From Sinotaia quadrata (taxonomy: Eukaryota > Mollusca > Gastropoda > Architaenioglossa > Viviparidae), in contig CM054182.1 of NCBI GenBank assembly GCA_028829895.1, positions 33,630,879-33,694,878 of the forward strand: 64,000 nt of DNA. Reading direction: 5' to 3'. The position numbers and the translations under genes are program-made. Below the pieces are notes generated by a model. The model ran no database searches, was not told the origin of the DNA, and saw nothing but the letters and a program-made list of their open reading frames with translations. Shown here piece after piece: positions 30,601-40,339 of the stretch. Every line of letters starts with the position of its first letter. The stretch's first letter is position 1.

Positions 30601-31875
30601 AATGAATTGCTTAATGAGTTCTCATCTACTCTGACAGACAAACCAGGGTTGACAGACTTAATAGAATTTTCACTGAAGCTGACTGACAACAAACCGATAC
30701 GTTTGAAGCCGTATCCGTTGCCACACGCTAAGATAGATGACGTTAGGCGTGAGATTAAGACTATGCTAGATCTAGGGGTCATAGAGAAGACTGACAGTGC
30801 CTACGGATCACCCATCGTGTTGATTAAAAAACGTGATAACTCGTTCCGTTTTTGCGTAGACTACCGCAAACTCAATCAAGTGACAGAGTTTTGTGCCGAA
30901 CCTCTTCCCGATCCGGATCTCATCTTCACTAAGCTAGCTAACGCTCATTACTATACCAAAATAGATTTGTCACGCGGTTTTTGGCAAATCAAGGTCAAGG
31001 ACACTGATCGACACATACTAGCTTTCACTACACCAGTAGGAAACTACACATGGAAAGTTATGCCTTTCGGAGTTTCAAACGCTCCAAGCATTTTTTCTAA
31101 AATGATGCGGTCATTGTTAGAACCACTGTACGGACGCGGAGTTGAGAACTTCATGGATGATTTAATTCTAGGCACCCAGACATGGGAGGAGCACTTAACA
31201 CTCTTACGAGATGTGCTAGCCAGATTAAAGCAAGCCAACCTCACTGCCCGCCCTACGAAGTGTGAAATAGCACAATTCTCCTTAGACTTCTTGGGACACA
31301 AGTTGAGTCATGGAACTATGTCGCCAAGTGAAGCTAAGATAGCACAACTTAAGGACACTTCACAACCGCTAACAAAAACACAAGTTAGAAGTTTTCTTGG
31401 TCTTGCTAATTACTACAGAAAATTCGTACCAGATTTTAGTGCCATTGCATGTCCTCTGACTGACTTGACACGTAAGAATATGCCTACAAAAGTAGTGTGG
31501 ACTGATGCATGCCAAAACGCTTTTGACACACTGAAATCTAGACTGACTTCAGATTTAGTTGTTAAACTGCCAGATCTGACAAAGCCATTCTTGTTAAGGA
31601 CTGATGCTAGCAACACAGGATTAGGAGCAGTGTTATTACAAGAACACAATGACACCAAACACCCAGTTGCATATGCAAGCCGTAAACTCACAACTACTGA
31701 ACAGAAATATTCCACCAGTGAAAAGGAATGTCTTGCAATAGTTTGGGCCATAAAAAAGTTCGAAAACTATTTGTACGGAAAAACCTTTGTCATTGAGTGC
31801 GATCACCAGCCGTTGGCCTTTCTCGGACAGGCGCAATTTACGAACAGCCGTTTAATGCGTTGGTCTTTGTTCTGA
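27631..31875 (+). CDS. Gag-Pol polyprotein, Gmr1-like, copy 2
   Basis: This 1,414-residue protein is identical to that of copy 1, so all domain positions and catalytic residues are the same: zinc knuckle 353-366, protease DTG 404-406, integrase D661/D721/E757, GPF 898-900, RT FMDD 1174-1177, RNase H D1325/E1366/D1391. It carries the same early stop (TGA at 31,873-31,875). Identity over 4.2 kb means either a duplication too recent for any mutation or an assembly duplicate. Transcription could start in LTR 2 as well as read through from LTR 1. Confidence 0.95.
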   Translation: MDLEQVIENLKKNGSLLGHQGDELTNYVRTELVKKEQADLEREKRADEREMKRLEAEAKKVEAETKKLEVETEAKRIEADTEAKRIAAETKRLELEVKKLELTNPNRDRRSSGDSRSSDGNNHSRIENIIPKINMVPFDENKDQIDAYLKTFEKLARATSIPAEHWAINLSGLLQGTAKNEFNKLSDSESDNYDTVKAALLKRYKLTADTYRRKFKQATKASSETHAQYTRRVTDLFQRWIDLAETPQTYAGLRDEMVKDHILGSYKSDLLIHLAIREKSTLEEIGNAADRFDDAHSQFSNAHANNKSRPNEPQTRKDKKNDGKAPSERDDKTSKPDTKNKSDKQKDKKNLACYTCGDSGHFSRTCPEKKTAKVYAVESHTPKTEKSNRTPVQANGHDTIALLDTGCELDAIVNASLVNRTDYTGETISVTFANGEQDILPVAEISIVSDFVEGTVKAAVMENSPHDVILGCKYVLPCKKQTSTEPPLVNAVTRAASSKDKSVTAPMSAAPAVDKATVSEIKILQAEDETLDKLRRQAVLVSDVNTDDSNKKACIILKKGLLYRYSKVGDEFRKQLVVPQTKRNDVLRLGHESLFGAHMGVQKTTSRITSEFYWPDITADIRRFVLSCDTCQRTQSKNSIRPAPLGEPELISEPYKRVALDLIGPIIPTSTRGNRYVLTTIDYATRFADAVPLKNIDTETVAEALFGLWSRVGIPTEILTDQGSQFIGNVMKEVNRLLSIKHLTCTPYHPQANGLIEKYNGTLKTALKKLATDKPKDWDRYIPALLFAYREVPQTSTGFSPFELLYGRTVRGPMMILKALWTDEKTDDEVKTTYTYVTDLRNRLETIGKIARENLTIAQSRQAEYYNKHTKPREFEVNDKVLLLLPEAHNKLQMKWKGPFVVTAKLGGLNYKVQTGKREKIFHVNLLKKYISREDQTTQADFVVATIVTEDEGDTDCVTGTLPNCPLQTDETVKDVRVNEALTERQKKEVNELLNEFSSTLTDKPGLTDLIEFSLKLTDNKPIRLKPYPLPHAKIDDVRREIKTMLDLGVIEKTDSAYGSPIVLIKKRDNSFRFCVDYRKLNQVTEFCAEPLPDPDLIFTKLANAHYYTKIDLSRGFWQIKVKDTDRHILAFTTPVGNYTWKVMPFGVSNAPSIFSKMMRSLLEPLYGRGVENFMDDLILGTQTWEEHLTLLRDVLARLKQANLTARPTKCEIAQFSLDFLGHKLSHGTMSPSEAKIAQLKDTSQPLTKTQVRSFLGLANYYRKFVPDFSAIACPLTDLTRKNMPTKVVWTDACQNAFDTLKSRLTSDLVVKLPDLTKPFLLRTDASNTGLGAVLLQEHNDTKHPVAYASRKLTTTEQKYSTSEKECLAIVWAIKKFENYLYGKTFVIECDHQPLAFLGQAQFTNSRLMRWSLF

Positions 31876-31949
31876 CACAGTATGACGCAAATATTCATTA
31901 CATCAAAGGGTCTTTGAATGTTGGCGCAGATTACATGAGTCGTGCTTGA
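31872..31949 (+). pseudogene. RNase H C-terminal tail in the -1 frame, copy 2
   Basis: The same 25-residue displaced tail and frame break as at 25,162-25,239. The break therefore predates the duplication, or was copied by it. Confidence 0.8.
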
Positions 31950-32158
31950 TGCCATCAAGTGCCGGTACTGATAGAATGTTGTTTAATCAATTAACTGAAC
32001 CCTACGGATTCCTTCCTGTAAATATGAAATATAGTTGCACACTTTATTTCTAGGAATGTCGAAATTTTTTTGTGTAAATTTTTCTTCATTGTGGACTTCT
32101 ACATTTTATCATACATAATTTGTAGGAGGCATTTTATCTTTGGTAAGATAAACGCCTC
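31950..32158 (+). other. 3' untranslated tail of body 2
   Basis: Same as 25,240-25,448; non-coding, no env. Confidence 0.7.
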
Positions 32159-32171
32159 AAAAGCAAGGGGG
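32159..32171 (+). other. Polypurine tract before LTR 3
   Basis: AAAAGCAAGGGGG directly before TGTCAC, as in body 1. Confidence 0.75.
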
Positions 32172-33721
32172 TGTCACAAGTCTGATAAAAATGTCCGACC
32201 TGATGACCCACATTGCCTTGTTTACTTCAAATTCGAATATTTGAAACCCTTGACTCCTTTGTTCCAAGCTTCCTTTTTCTAGGTGCTTCTAGAACAGGTC
32301 AAGATGTTATGTAACTTTAGGACCATTGTCCAGTTCTCGAACCAACCACATGCTTTGCGAACAGTCACGTGATACGCAATATACCTTTCTATATATGCAC
32401 CCACACGCTTCCGCTCCCTCACTTCGAGCACATTTTAGCTAAATTCCATCAGCTTACTCGGGTCGTGAGAGGCAGCCGGCGCCATAGAGAATCAAGGTAC
32501 CCTTCGACTTCTCTCAAAGGTATCATTTTATTTAATAGTATTTGCCTATGTATTGTTTAAGTATGTATTTGTGCTATGTATTATATGATTTCCATATACA
32601 CTTGAGCATGGTTCAGAGAAATAGCTGAAAACCTATATGTTACGGAATATAAATTTATTGTAACCATTTTTCCATTTCTGTACTTTAATTTATATTGTTT
32701 TAATTCACTAAGAGCCAGAATGCTGCGCTCGATATGAATTCTTCATGTAATTCAATTATTGCGTGTAATTTAAATTGTAAATTGTGAAGCGCTCTGTCGG
32801 CTTGAATTACCCCTTGTATGAACATTAATTTAACGTTGTATCTATTTTATTGCTTCATACGTCATGACTGTTAAATGGAACACATGTGAGACGATTATAT
32901 TTTTTCTAAATTTAATTGTAAGCGACGCGAGGTCGAAACTCTTTGTTCAGCGCATTTAATTGAGCCATGCCTAAGTAGGGCCTGTTAGGTTGAGAATTAT
33001 ATCCAAACACGTTGCATCCACAGGTCGGCTCATGGTTCATGTTCACCCATGCCTCACCTGCACTAGCTTATTGGTGTAAGCGTGTCGAAATCCACTCTGA
33101 GGGCCATGCTGCAAAAATTCCAGTTCCTAGCCACTAACAAAGGGACATCATTCCTTATGCACCATGTGTGTCGTTAAAGGGGGACTGAGGGAACGAACCG
33201 GCATGATTGAGTGTTGAGACCAAGGATACAAGAATAGAGCTAAGTGCAAGATCAAGTGTACAGATCTCAAAGGAACACTTTTCTGGCAATTTAGATTGAC
33301 AAAAATCAGGCATAGGCGCGTAAAGACAGAGTGAAGACTATTCGCGTTGCATTCGATTTATTGTTAATTTGTTAAACTTTATTAAATCTTATTTTCTTTG
33401 TTAATACCTCTTAGTAGTTGATTTCTATGCACAATAGACCAATTAGATTAATTCTTAGATTTGAATGGGGGCGGATGAGCAGAAAGATTGATAACGAGTG
33501 CATATTAATTTAGAGGGATTTAACTGTTTTCAAATCTAGCTAAAAGTTCGCAGTTTATTAGTCTGTAAATTTGTCGTCTGAACTACAAGACGCACTTTTA
33601 ATTAGTCAGATAATAAATTGAGCAACCAGTCTGCGTAGAATATGAGAGGAAGAATTAATTATATTTAAAGTCTTTTAATTATTCTAAGCAGGGTCTTTAA
33701 ATAAATACTGGAAACGTAACA
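32172..33721 (+). repeat. LTR 3 (3' LTR), 1,550 bp
   Basis: Same sequence as LTRs 1 and 2. The match ends at GTAACA, after which the sequence changes to host DNA beginning with the target duplication. This sets the LTR end precisely. Confidence 0.93.
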
Positions 33722-33726
33722 GATAC
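33722..33726. repeat. Right target-site duplication GATAC
   Basis: Exact partner of 18,747-18,751. It shows that both outer LTR ends come from one integration event at this locus. Confidence 0.85.
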
Positions 33727-34059
33727 ACACGGACAAAATGTGTTCCTATGCTCTCGGTAAGTAAGTTGGTAAATGGTCGACAAGAGTAAAGTTTGCTCCT
33801 ATGCAATCATACGCAGTCTGATGTCACTTTCATGTTCTTCAGCACCGATTGCATTTCAGAACTAGTCCCTGGTCGTGGGTTCAAACCCATTGTAGAGAAC
33901 AGTTAGGTAAGAGTTAAGCAACGAAGAAATAATTAAATAAGTAAGAAGGTGAATGACTTCATGCAGCTCATAGCTGTAGGCCTGTCAATATTTAAAATAT
34001 GTTAACATTTAAATTGTTTAAGTTACTGAACTTTCAACTATTTCTTTAGAAATTATGTG
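33727..34059. other. Flank of the retrotransposon with a B-box-like string
   Basis: No gene. GGTTCAAACCC at 33,878-33,888 (in GGTCGTGGGTTCAAACCCA) matches a Pol III B box with one mismatch and may be a relic of a tRNA-derived SINE. No A box or cloverleaf could be drawn upstream. Confidence 0.3.
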
Positions 34060-34175
34060 ACCTCTGTGGAATGAGATCAACATACCAGTAACTATATGTG
34101 GCTTTTATGGACTGTGATTAACATACCAGTAACCTATATGTGGCTTTTGTGGACTGCGATACAAATAACAGTTAC
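34060..34175. repeat. ~44-bp tandem repeat, 2.5 units
   Basis: ATATGTGGCTTTTATGGACT and GATTAACATACCAGTAACC repeat with a few changes. Confidence 0.8.
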
Positions 34176-34737
34176 TTCAAAGCAGGACGCCCATGGTTTC
34201 CACTGTTATCCCCTGATTACATCGGGATGGTCACACTTGTTGGAAATAAAAATAAACGAAAACAATCCTGAACGTCCCTGTATATTTGTTGTGTTGTTCG
34301 TCTAACACCCCAGCCATCTGTTTACCATCAACAACTTTTACAACTCTTTCAGGCATAGCACAATGAAACAGTAGCAAGGATGTACAAACAACATAAGCTT
34401 ACTTACGTGTACTCACTTTCACAGTCATTACAACTTAGTAAATGAAGAAACATCGGTGACAGCTTGAAAATTATCACAAATTATCAAAGAGAGCATACGT
34501 ATGAACGTTGTTACAAGTTGGCAGGGGGGTTGGGAGATGTGGGCGTGCGACCAAATGCTATAATAACCGGAAGTCAACATAATATAATATACAAATTATG
34601 ATCACGATAAATTAAGACGTAGAAGGTAAACAGTAAAAAACTGATTAAAGGCGATGAGAAATGAACAGAATGTACAACAAAGTAAAAATATAATAAGACT
34701 TTATAGTATAGACGTACGAATATAATACCAGGTAATT
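34176..34737. other. Intergenic; nothing assignable
   Basis: AT-rich sequence with a short poly-G interruption near 34,525; no supported gene. Confidence 0.45.
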
Positions 34738-34853
34738 GACAAGTTACTTAATGTAGTACCATTTAACTGACAACTTACGTAATGTAGTACCATTTAACTG
34801 ACAACTTACGTAATGTAGTACCATTTAAATGACAACTTATATCATGTAAATTA
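34738..34853. repeat. 31-bp tandem repeat, 3.5 units
   Basis: GACAACTTACGTAATGTAGT followed by ACCATTTAACT, with near-perfect middle copies. Confidence 0.9.
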
Positions 34854-35698
34854 ATACACAGTAAAGAAGACTTCATTTATTGTGATTTTACACAGCCTTG
34901 AGAGCAACTAATAGCATTGTACATGAAGGGGTAAAGACGATAATATGGAAAGGTGCATAAGGAAAACTCCAACACAAGATACAAACTATTTCTAACCTCT
35001 TCGGCAATTATTATTCAGTAATAATAATAAGACAGCTGGATTTAATCAGCGTGGTTATTTCCATCACCACCACCCCGAGTGAAACAATGGTTCAGTTCTA
35101 CATCTGTTCAAAAGGCGTTGGCTGCTTCTCATGACTGTACTGCTGACGGCCATAATTATTTATTCTAATGGGTTATGGATTCTAACAGCAGAAAGTGTGG
35201 TAGGACATAATTATTTATTATAATGGGTTATGGATTCTAAGAGCAGAAAGTGTAGTTAGGTCCTTGAATTTGGTCAAATGAATATTGAGATTATATTATC
35301 CGACAATGTCTGTGTTAGGGTGAAGAACTGACATAGAATAAATAGTAAAGCAATATGGATGGAGTTAGGTTCCACAGTTTTCAAAGAATAAATATAGAGA
35401 TTTGATTGTACAAGCAGTTAACGTTTAGAAAGCAATTTGATACCACGCAGGCCTTGCAATTTAAACGGTTAGAAACCAGCGCCGTAACACCATTCGCGCC
35501 CTTACAAAAATGATTTTCCATAAATAATAGTAGCGTTAAACATTATTTACTAAAGCCTGGAGCTCAGCACAGTAGACTACCACATGTTTCCTTTCTATTA
35601 TTATTACCGCGTCAAGCACTGGTGAGGATGGTGAATATTAATAAATAGGCAGATGGGTGGTCGATAGATAGATAGATAGATTGATTGATTGATTTTCG
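34854..35698. other. Intergenic with a 55-bp duplication and (GATA)n
   Basis: 35,151-35,260 is a 55-bp direct duplication (CATAATTATTTATTCTAATG and GGTTATGGATTCTAACAGCA). A short (GATA)n/(TTGA)n run lies at about 35,664-35,692. No gene seen. Confidence 0.6.
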
Positions 35699-35836
35699 AG
35701 ACAAAGATTATATGATTTATTTCTAAGTACACTTTACAGTTTATATCTCATAAAGACAAAGATTAGATGTTTTATTTACTAAGTACACTTTACAGTTTAT
35801 ATCTCATAAAGACAAAGATTAGATGTTTTATTTCAT
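35699..35836. repeat. 56-bp tandem repeat, 2.4 units
   Basis: GACAAAGATTAGATGTTTTA and AAGTACACTTTACAGTTTAT repeat in tandem. Confidence 0.9.
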
Positions 35837-36517
35837 GAAGATGACCAGAACGAAGTGTTGGTATGTGTCAGGTTTCAGAGAAAGACAGACCGACAGACAG
35901 GGGCCAATCACTCTACATAATATACCTGGTGACGACATTCGTACCCTTTAAACAAAGCATCGTAAGTTGATCTGTCGTTTGGAGACATCGGTTGTCAAGT
36001 CAACACACTTGCTTCCACAGAAGAATGATCACCGAAGCATGACGGTTGAAGGAGCTAGATCACGGAGTAATGCAAACTCTTTCACATTGATGCCATTGCT
36101 TTATAAAGAATCTGAACTGTTAAACGAGACCTTTTAAGGCAGCTTTATTATTTCTCCACTGCTTTTATTTATTTATTTGGGTTTTAGCTGTAAATGAGTA
36201 CAGTAGTCAGTGCGCAGCAGGTTTTATACACTGAGTCACTGGGCACGCAAGGAAAAGAGGTTGTAAGTGACAGACGAGAGGCGCGCGAAAGCGGTGGAAG
36301 CCGAAAGCGCCCCTTACATAAAGAAGAAGACAGACGAGACTGTCGTAAACAGCTGCTCGGTAATAATTTTAATTTTAGTATTTAAGTACAAACCATCGGA
36401 TTGGCTCTCCTTTAAAATCCTACGTGTCATCGGTTTTGTCCAATAGATTGTACAAGTGCGAGGTCGACTATATGTTTGGAGTAAACACCAGCGTCTGGTC
36501 AGATGCAATGAGTAATG
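35837..36517. other. Intergenic; no assignable gene
   Basis: A 63-residue frame at 36,194-36,385 is charged and low in complexity and has no recognisable domain. Nothing else was seen before the hAT element. Confidence 0.4.
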
Positions 36518-36525
36518 ATCTATAT
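36518..36525. repeat. hAT target-site duplication, left (ATCTATAT)
   Basis: The 8-bp string ATCTATAT abuts the left end of the element and recurs exactly at 37,208-37,215. Eight bp is the hAT hallmark. Confidence 0.8.
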
Positions 36526-37207
36526 CGTTGGTTTTTAACCGCCGGTCCGGTGCCGGTCCAAAAAAATTCCTACCAGTCCTTGAACTAAACACTGTGATGA
36601 ATGGCGCGGTGAAGGTTAATAACCCCTTCGAGGAAGATGTCAACTCATGCGCACTTAATCCGCGTGAAAAAGAAAACCTGATCGAGTTTTCTTCTGATGT
36701 CACTCTGATGTCCAAACATAAAATGCAATCATTGTCTGAATTTTGGATATCACTGGGAAAAGAATATCCATTAAATTGTTGGTCGTATTTTCGACCTCGT
36801 ATTTGTGTGAGAAGACTTTCTCAACCTTGTCAGACATAAAAACCAAACAAAAAAAAAACGGAATGGATGTCAGTGCAGCGCTTCGTCTTTCAGAAACAAC
36901 GCTGGCAGCCATGATGGTTATCAAATAGTCTAGCAAAGAAGCGGCAGCAGATTTCTTACTAACTTTATTTGATTGATATATTGGCTTTCTCAAAAGTTCA
37001 AGACGTTCTATTATTAGCATTTTTGTTTACTGCTCGGAGTTTCTGGTTATTTTAAATAAATATAGAATTATCATTTTATAATATTAGATTTAAAAACTAA
37101 TACACAAAATACTATATAAATAATGGTTTTTATTTCTGCTTTAGCGGTCCGCGAAGTATTACTCCTATTTTCACCGGTCCTCAGGTGTACAAGGTTGAAA
37201 ACCACTC
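36526..37207 (+). mobile_element. 682-bp hAT-superfamily DNA transposon remnant
   Basis: The ends form imperfect terminal inverted repeats: 5' CGTTGGTTTTTAACC and, on the opposite strand, GAGTGGTTTTCAACC (11 of 15 match). Both resemble the TGGTTCTCAACC ends of Charlie-type hAT elements. Further in, both ends carry GGTCC/GGACC-rich strings. An 8-bp duplication flanks it. It keeps only the last part of the transposase, so it is an internally deleted copy that can no longer move by itself. Confidence 0.8.
36600..36928 (+). pseudogene. hAT transposase C-terminal fragment (ZBED5/FAM200-like), frameshifted
   Basis: The first frame gives NPFEEDV (near 36,621) and LSEFWISLGKEYP (near 36,732-36,770). 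About 36,770-36,776 the reading must change by one base to continue as KLLVVFSTSYLCEKTFSTLS, then DIKTKQKKNGMDVSAALRLS, ending at TAG 36,926-36,928. This is the C-terminal dimerisation region of hAT transposases, closest in pattern to the SLSEFWIS...EYP...TYLCE..FS.L..IKTK family that includes domesticated ZBED5/FAM200 proteins. The N-terminal BED finger and the DDE catalytic part are missing. Confidence 0.85.
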
Positions 37208-37215
37208 ATCTATAT
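37208..37215. repeat. hAT target-site duplication, right (ATCTATAT)
   Basis: Exact partner of 36,518-36,525. Confidence 0.8.
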
Positions 37216-37870
37216 CCTCATTGACACTGTCTGCAGAATCGAGAATAAAATGTTTGCTGTGCATCACAACCTCTGCAAATTCCGTGCACTCTGCACAACT
37301 CCATTCGTGACACAACCACCGCTATTCTTTGTTACCCCCTAACAGGCCTAACTGCTACTTAACGACACGGGCAGTTCGGTTCTCTCAGAGGGCTAACACA
37401 AACTTTGCTTCAAACAGCTAAGGATGAGACTTTTCGTTACAAAGGAAGGCTTTCTAAATCAGTCAAGAATCCTAAACTAGACAATTTTATTTAAACGAGA
37501 TAAAACGAACTCTTACTGTCGCTTTGATCTATGGTGGTGTGTTTTTTTTTTTCTTCTAAAAGTTATTTCTTTTTTTTTTAACATCAGTGTTTTTAAAAGG
37601 ATGTAGGATGGAAGGGGTGTTCGATATGAAATTTAAAATTTAATGACGGGGCGTGGGGAGAAGCAGACGGTTTGTGCGTGTGTTTTGCTCTAAATTAATG
37701 GGGCGTTAAGAGTTTTGGGTGAGCCTAGCCGGTGACAAAATGTACGCTACAGTAATAATACAAGTTAGTAAAACTGAAACTTTTACAGTGGAATTTGTTT
37801 TACTTCTACATTCTGCAAACTATAATGTAACACCTATACTTATTCAGTCCCATATTAACAAACACAAACA

Positions 37871-37904
<34 letters not shown>

Positions 37905-38530
37905 CCCACCCATCACAAACTAATACTGGGTTAACTGGACAGACTGGACTGAAGATGGATGAAGATAAAGATTGGTGTATATAGTTATAAAAGATAGAAA
38001 GAGTGGGGGGTGGGTTAAGCCATCCTTTGCATAGAGCGTTAAAATGTGTAACGTATATCTAACATTTTGTATCACTCTGGAGCCTACTTTAGGCGAGGGG
38101 TGGGTGGTGGTGATTTTTTTTCCCCTGTCCGACGCATTGTGCATAGGGTGAAAGTGATACTAACAAAAGATGCACCACAGCAGGATTTGTCCCTTGTCCC
38201 TTGTCAGCTAGCAGGAAGAAGGGGGAAATATATATTATATACACGAAACCTGTATTACTTCCTTTGTTTTAAACTACAAATGTGTGACGTAGTGGGTGTG
38301 GCATCAACAAGCGTAGATAAACTTGGGCGTGTCATGCACCACGTTGGTTCTAGCGTAGCCTGCTAGGCCGTGTGGAAAATGTATATCGTCAATATATTAT
38401 TTCTGTATTACGTGCGGGGTTTGTATACGACCTTTATAGTATTAATTATCGAGATTTTAACCTTTGTAGTTCAATATCAATACCAATAACAGCCCCCCCC
38501 CTCCGGCCTAGCCTACTCCTATCACTGTTT
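37216..38530. other. Intergenic with small microsatellites
   Basis: It holds poly-T runs at about 37,541-37,551 and 37,571-37,580, (CA)n at about 37,873-37,902, and poly-C at about 38,493-38,501. The frame at 38,067-38,366 has no recognisable domain. No gene is supported. Confidence 0.5.
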
Positions 38531-38715
38531 TAACTCTCGTTGCAATAATCTAGTGGATCAATTATTCAAGTCCATGACGAGCAGACTTGTTAACTCCTGT
38601 TGCAATAATCTAGTGGATCAATTATTCAAGTCCATGACGAGCAGACTTGTTAACTCCTGTTGCAATAATCTAGTGGATCAATTATTCAAGTCCATGACGA
38701 GCAGACTAGTTAACG
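38531..38715. repeat. 60-bp minisatellite, 3 near-identical units
   Basis: GTTGCAATAATCTAGTGGAT and TTCAAGTCCATGACGAGCAG repeat exactly every 60 bp, so the plus frame reads as a 20-residue repeat. The lack of divergence indicates a young array. Confidence 0.95.
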
Positions 38716-39044
38716 TTACTTTCGGGATCACAAAAATGATCTCTTCCTCTTAATTTACTCTACACACCGATCACCCGCAATACACGGCTCAAGATAAAAT
38801 ATTTTTAAAATAAAAAATAACAAAATGAAGTTTACAATTTATAGGGAGTTAGAACAAACACACACTATAACCCTCACTCTATTACCAATCTGTCAGTTTG
38901 TGCACAAGCGTTCTGAGTCTTTGATTTTAACTCAGCTGATTGAAAGCAGATGACGAAGTCGCATGAAGTCCTATCAAGCCGATTCTTGATCCAGCGTTCG
39001 CCCGATAATGGTCTTGGGTCATCTCCTCTAGCTTCGAGTAAAAG
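38716..39044. other. Intergenic; nothing assignable
   Basis: AT-rich sequence between two 60-bp arrays; no gene. Confidence 0.45.
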
Positions 39045-39222
39045 CAACCGAAGCTACTCTCGGTGAACTCGGCATTTAGGTCACAGACCACGCCCTCAGC
39101 TAGACAACCAATGCTACTCTCGGTGAACTCGACATTCAGGTCCCAGACCACGCCCTCAGCTAGACAACCAATGCTACTCTCGGTGAACTAGACATTTAGG
39201 TCACAGACCAGGCGTTCAGCTT
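39045..39222. repeat. 60-bp minisatellite, about 3 units
   Basis: GCTACTCTCGGTGAACTCG plus AGGTCACAGACCACGCCCTC repeats every 60 bp. Sequence is unrelated to the 60-bp array at 38.5 kb. The minus-strand frame 38,927-39,151 is a repeat artefact. Confidence 0.92.
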
Positions 39223-39414
39223 GACTAAAGGATAAATAACAATCCTTGCATCCAGCTCTTTATTCACCATTTACATGCTTTGTAGCAGAAGTGAGAAATA
39301 TATGCGGTTCTTACAATATCACTACTCTCCAAAATCAATAATAATCTCAAGTCTTTACCCTGTTGCATTCCAACCAAAAAGTGTTAACGTAATATTATAA
39401 TTCAACTTTACAGT

Positions 39415-39625
39415 CAAAAGCATCAGTCATTATCACGGATTACAACAATATCAGTTAACACCATCAGTCATTATCACGGATTAAAACATTATCAGTTAAC
39501 ACCATCAGTCATTATCACGGATTACAACATTATCAGTTAACACCATCAGTCATTGATAATGTTGTAATCCGTTAACATCGTCAGTCATTATCACGGATTA
39601 CAAAATTATCAGTTAACATCATCAG
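39415..39625. repeat. ~42-bp tandem repeat, 5 units, with one inverted segment
   Basis: CATCAGTCATTATCACGGAT and TACAACATTATCAGTTAACA repeat about five times. Near 39,554-39,571 part of a unit is in reverse orientation (TGATAATGTTGTAATCCG), creating a perfect hairpin with 39,518-39,535. Confidence 0.9.
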
Positions 39626-39809
39626 TTGTCATACAATGACAACAATCAAATCAACTTCCAAAATAATTATTTTGTAATTATTATAATCATTACAACGTAT
39701 AGTAATGGTCCTCCACTTTAATATTCATTTACGTGTATGAATAAAGAAATACATTATGTACGAAATTAGAGTTTCACAGTATATAAAAAGAAGAAAAATC
39801 ACTCTGCGC

Positions 39810-40026
39810 GTGTGTACTTTACAAATTACAGCAATGTAAATTCCCTTGTGTACTTTACAAATTACAGCAATGTAAATTCCCTTGTGTACTTTACAAATTA
39901 CAGCAATGTAAATTCCCTTGTGTACTTTACAAATTACAGCAATGTAAATTCCCTTGTGTACTTTACAAATTACAGCAATGTAAATTCCCTTGTGTACTTT
40001 ACAAATTACAGCAATGTAAATTCCTT
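39810..40026. repeat. 36-bp minisatellite, 6 near-perfect units
   Basis: TGTACTTTACAAATTACAGC then AATGTAAATTCCCTTG repeats six times. The frame over it reads a 12-residue repeat (YFTNYSNVNSLV), a by-product of the 36-bp period. Confidence 0.96.
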
Positions 40027-40272
40027 AATAGGCTACTCGCTAATGCCACAAAAAAGCATCTCTGTAACAAAACACTTACATTAGTTCATACATACAAATA
40101 ATTATAAACAATGAATTAAAAATTGCTTAAAATTTTCTTAAAACATTCTACTTAATAAAACTTGAAAAGGCCAATATACCTGCTCTCTGTAACACAAATG
40201 AGGTCCATCAGTGCCAGCCCACTGCCTAGCCCGACTTATATAATTTAACTAAACCTACGCTACTCTAGGAGT

Positions 40273-40273
<1 letters not shown>
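40027..40273. other. Intergenic; nothing assignable
   Basis: AT-rich, no gene. Confidence 0.4.

Positions 40274-40338
<65 letters not shown>
40274..40338. repeat. (CA)n microsatellite, about 65 bp
   Basis: A pure AC dinucleotide run. Confidence 0.98.

Positions 40339-40339
<1 letters not shown>

Larger units (their letters stand above)
18752..33721 (+). mobile_element. Tandem Gmr1-like Ty3/gypsy LTR retrotransposon (3 LTRs, 2 bodies)
   Basis: The structure is LTR (18,752-20,301), body (20,302-25,461), LTR (25,462-27,011), body (27,012-32,171), LTR (32,172-33,721). The repeat period is exactly 6,710 bp. Each LTR is 1,550 bp and has TGTCAC...GTAACA ends. Each body is 5,160 bp: a 619-bp leader, one Gag-Pol frame, about 220-300 bp of 3' tail and a polypurine tract. 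There is no env-like frame. The whole array, not each element, is bordered by GATAC. The bodies and LTRs show no difference in reading, and the two encoded proteins are identical. The likely origin is one insertion followed by unequal LTR-LTR exchange between sisters or homologues. Integration of a concatemer, or an assembly duplication, are the alternatives. Confidence 0.93.
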
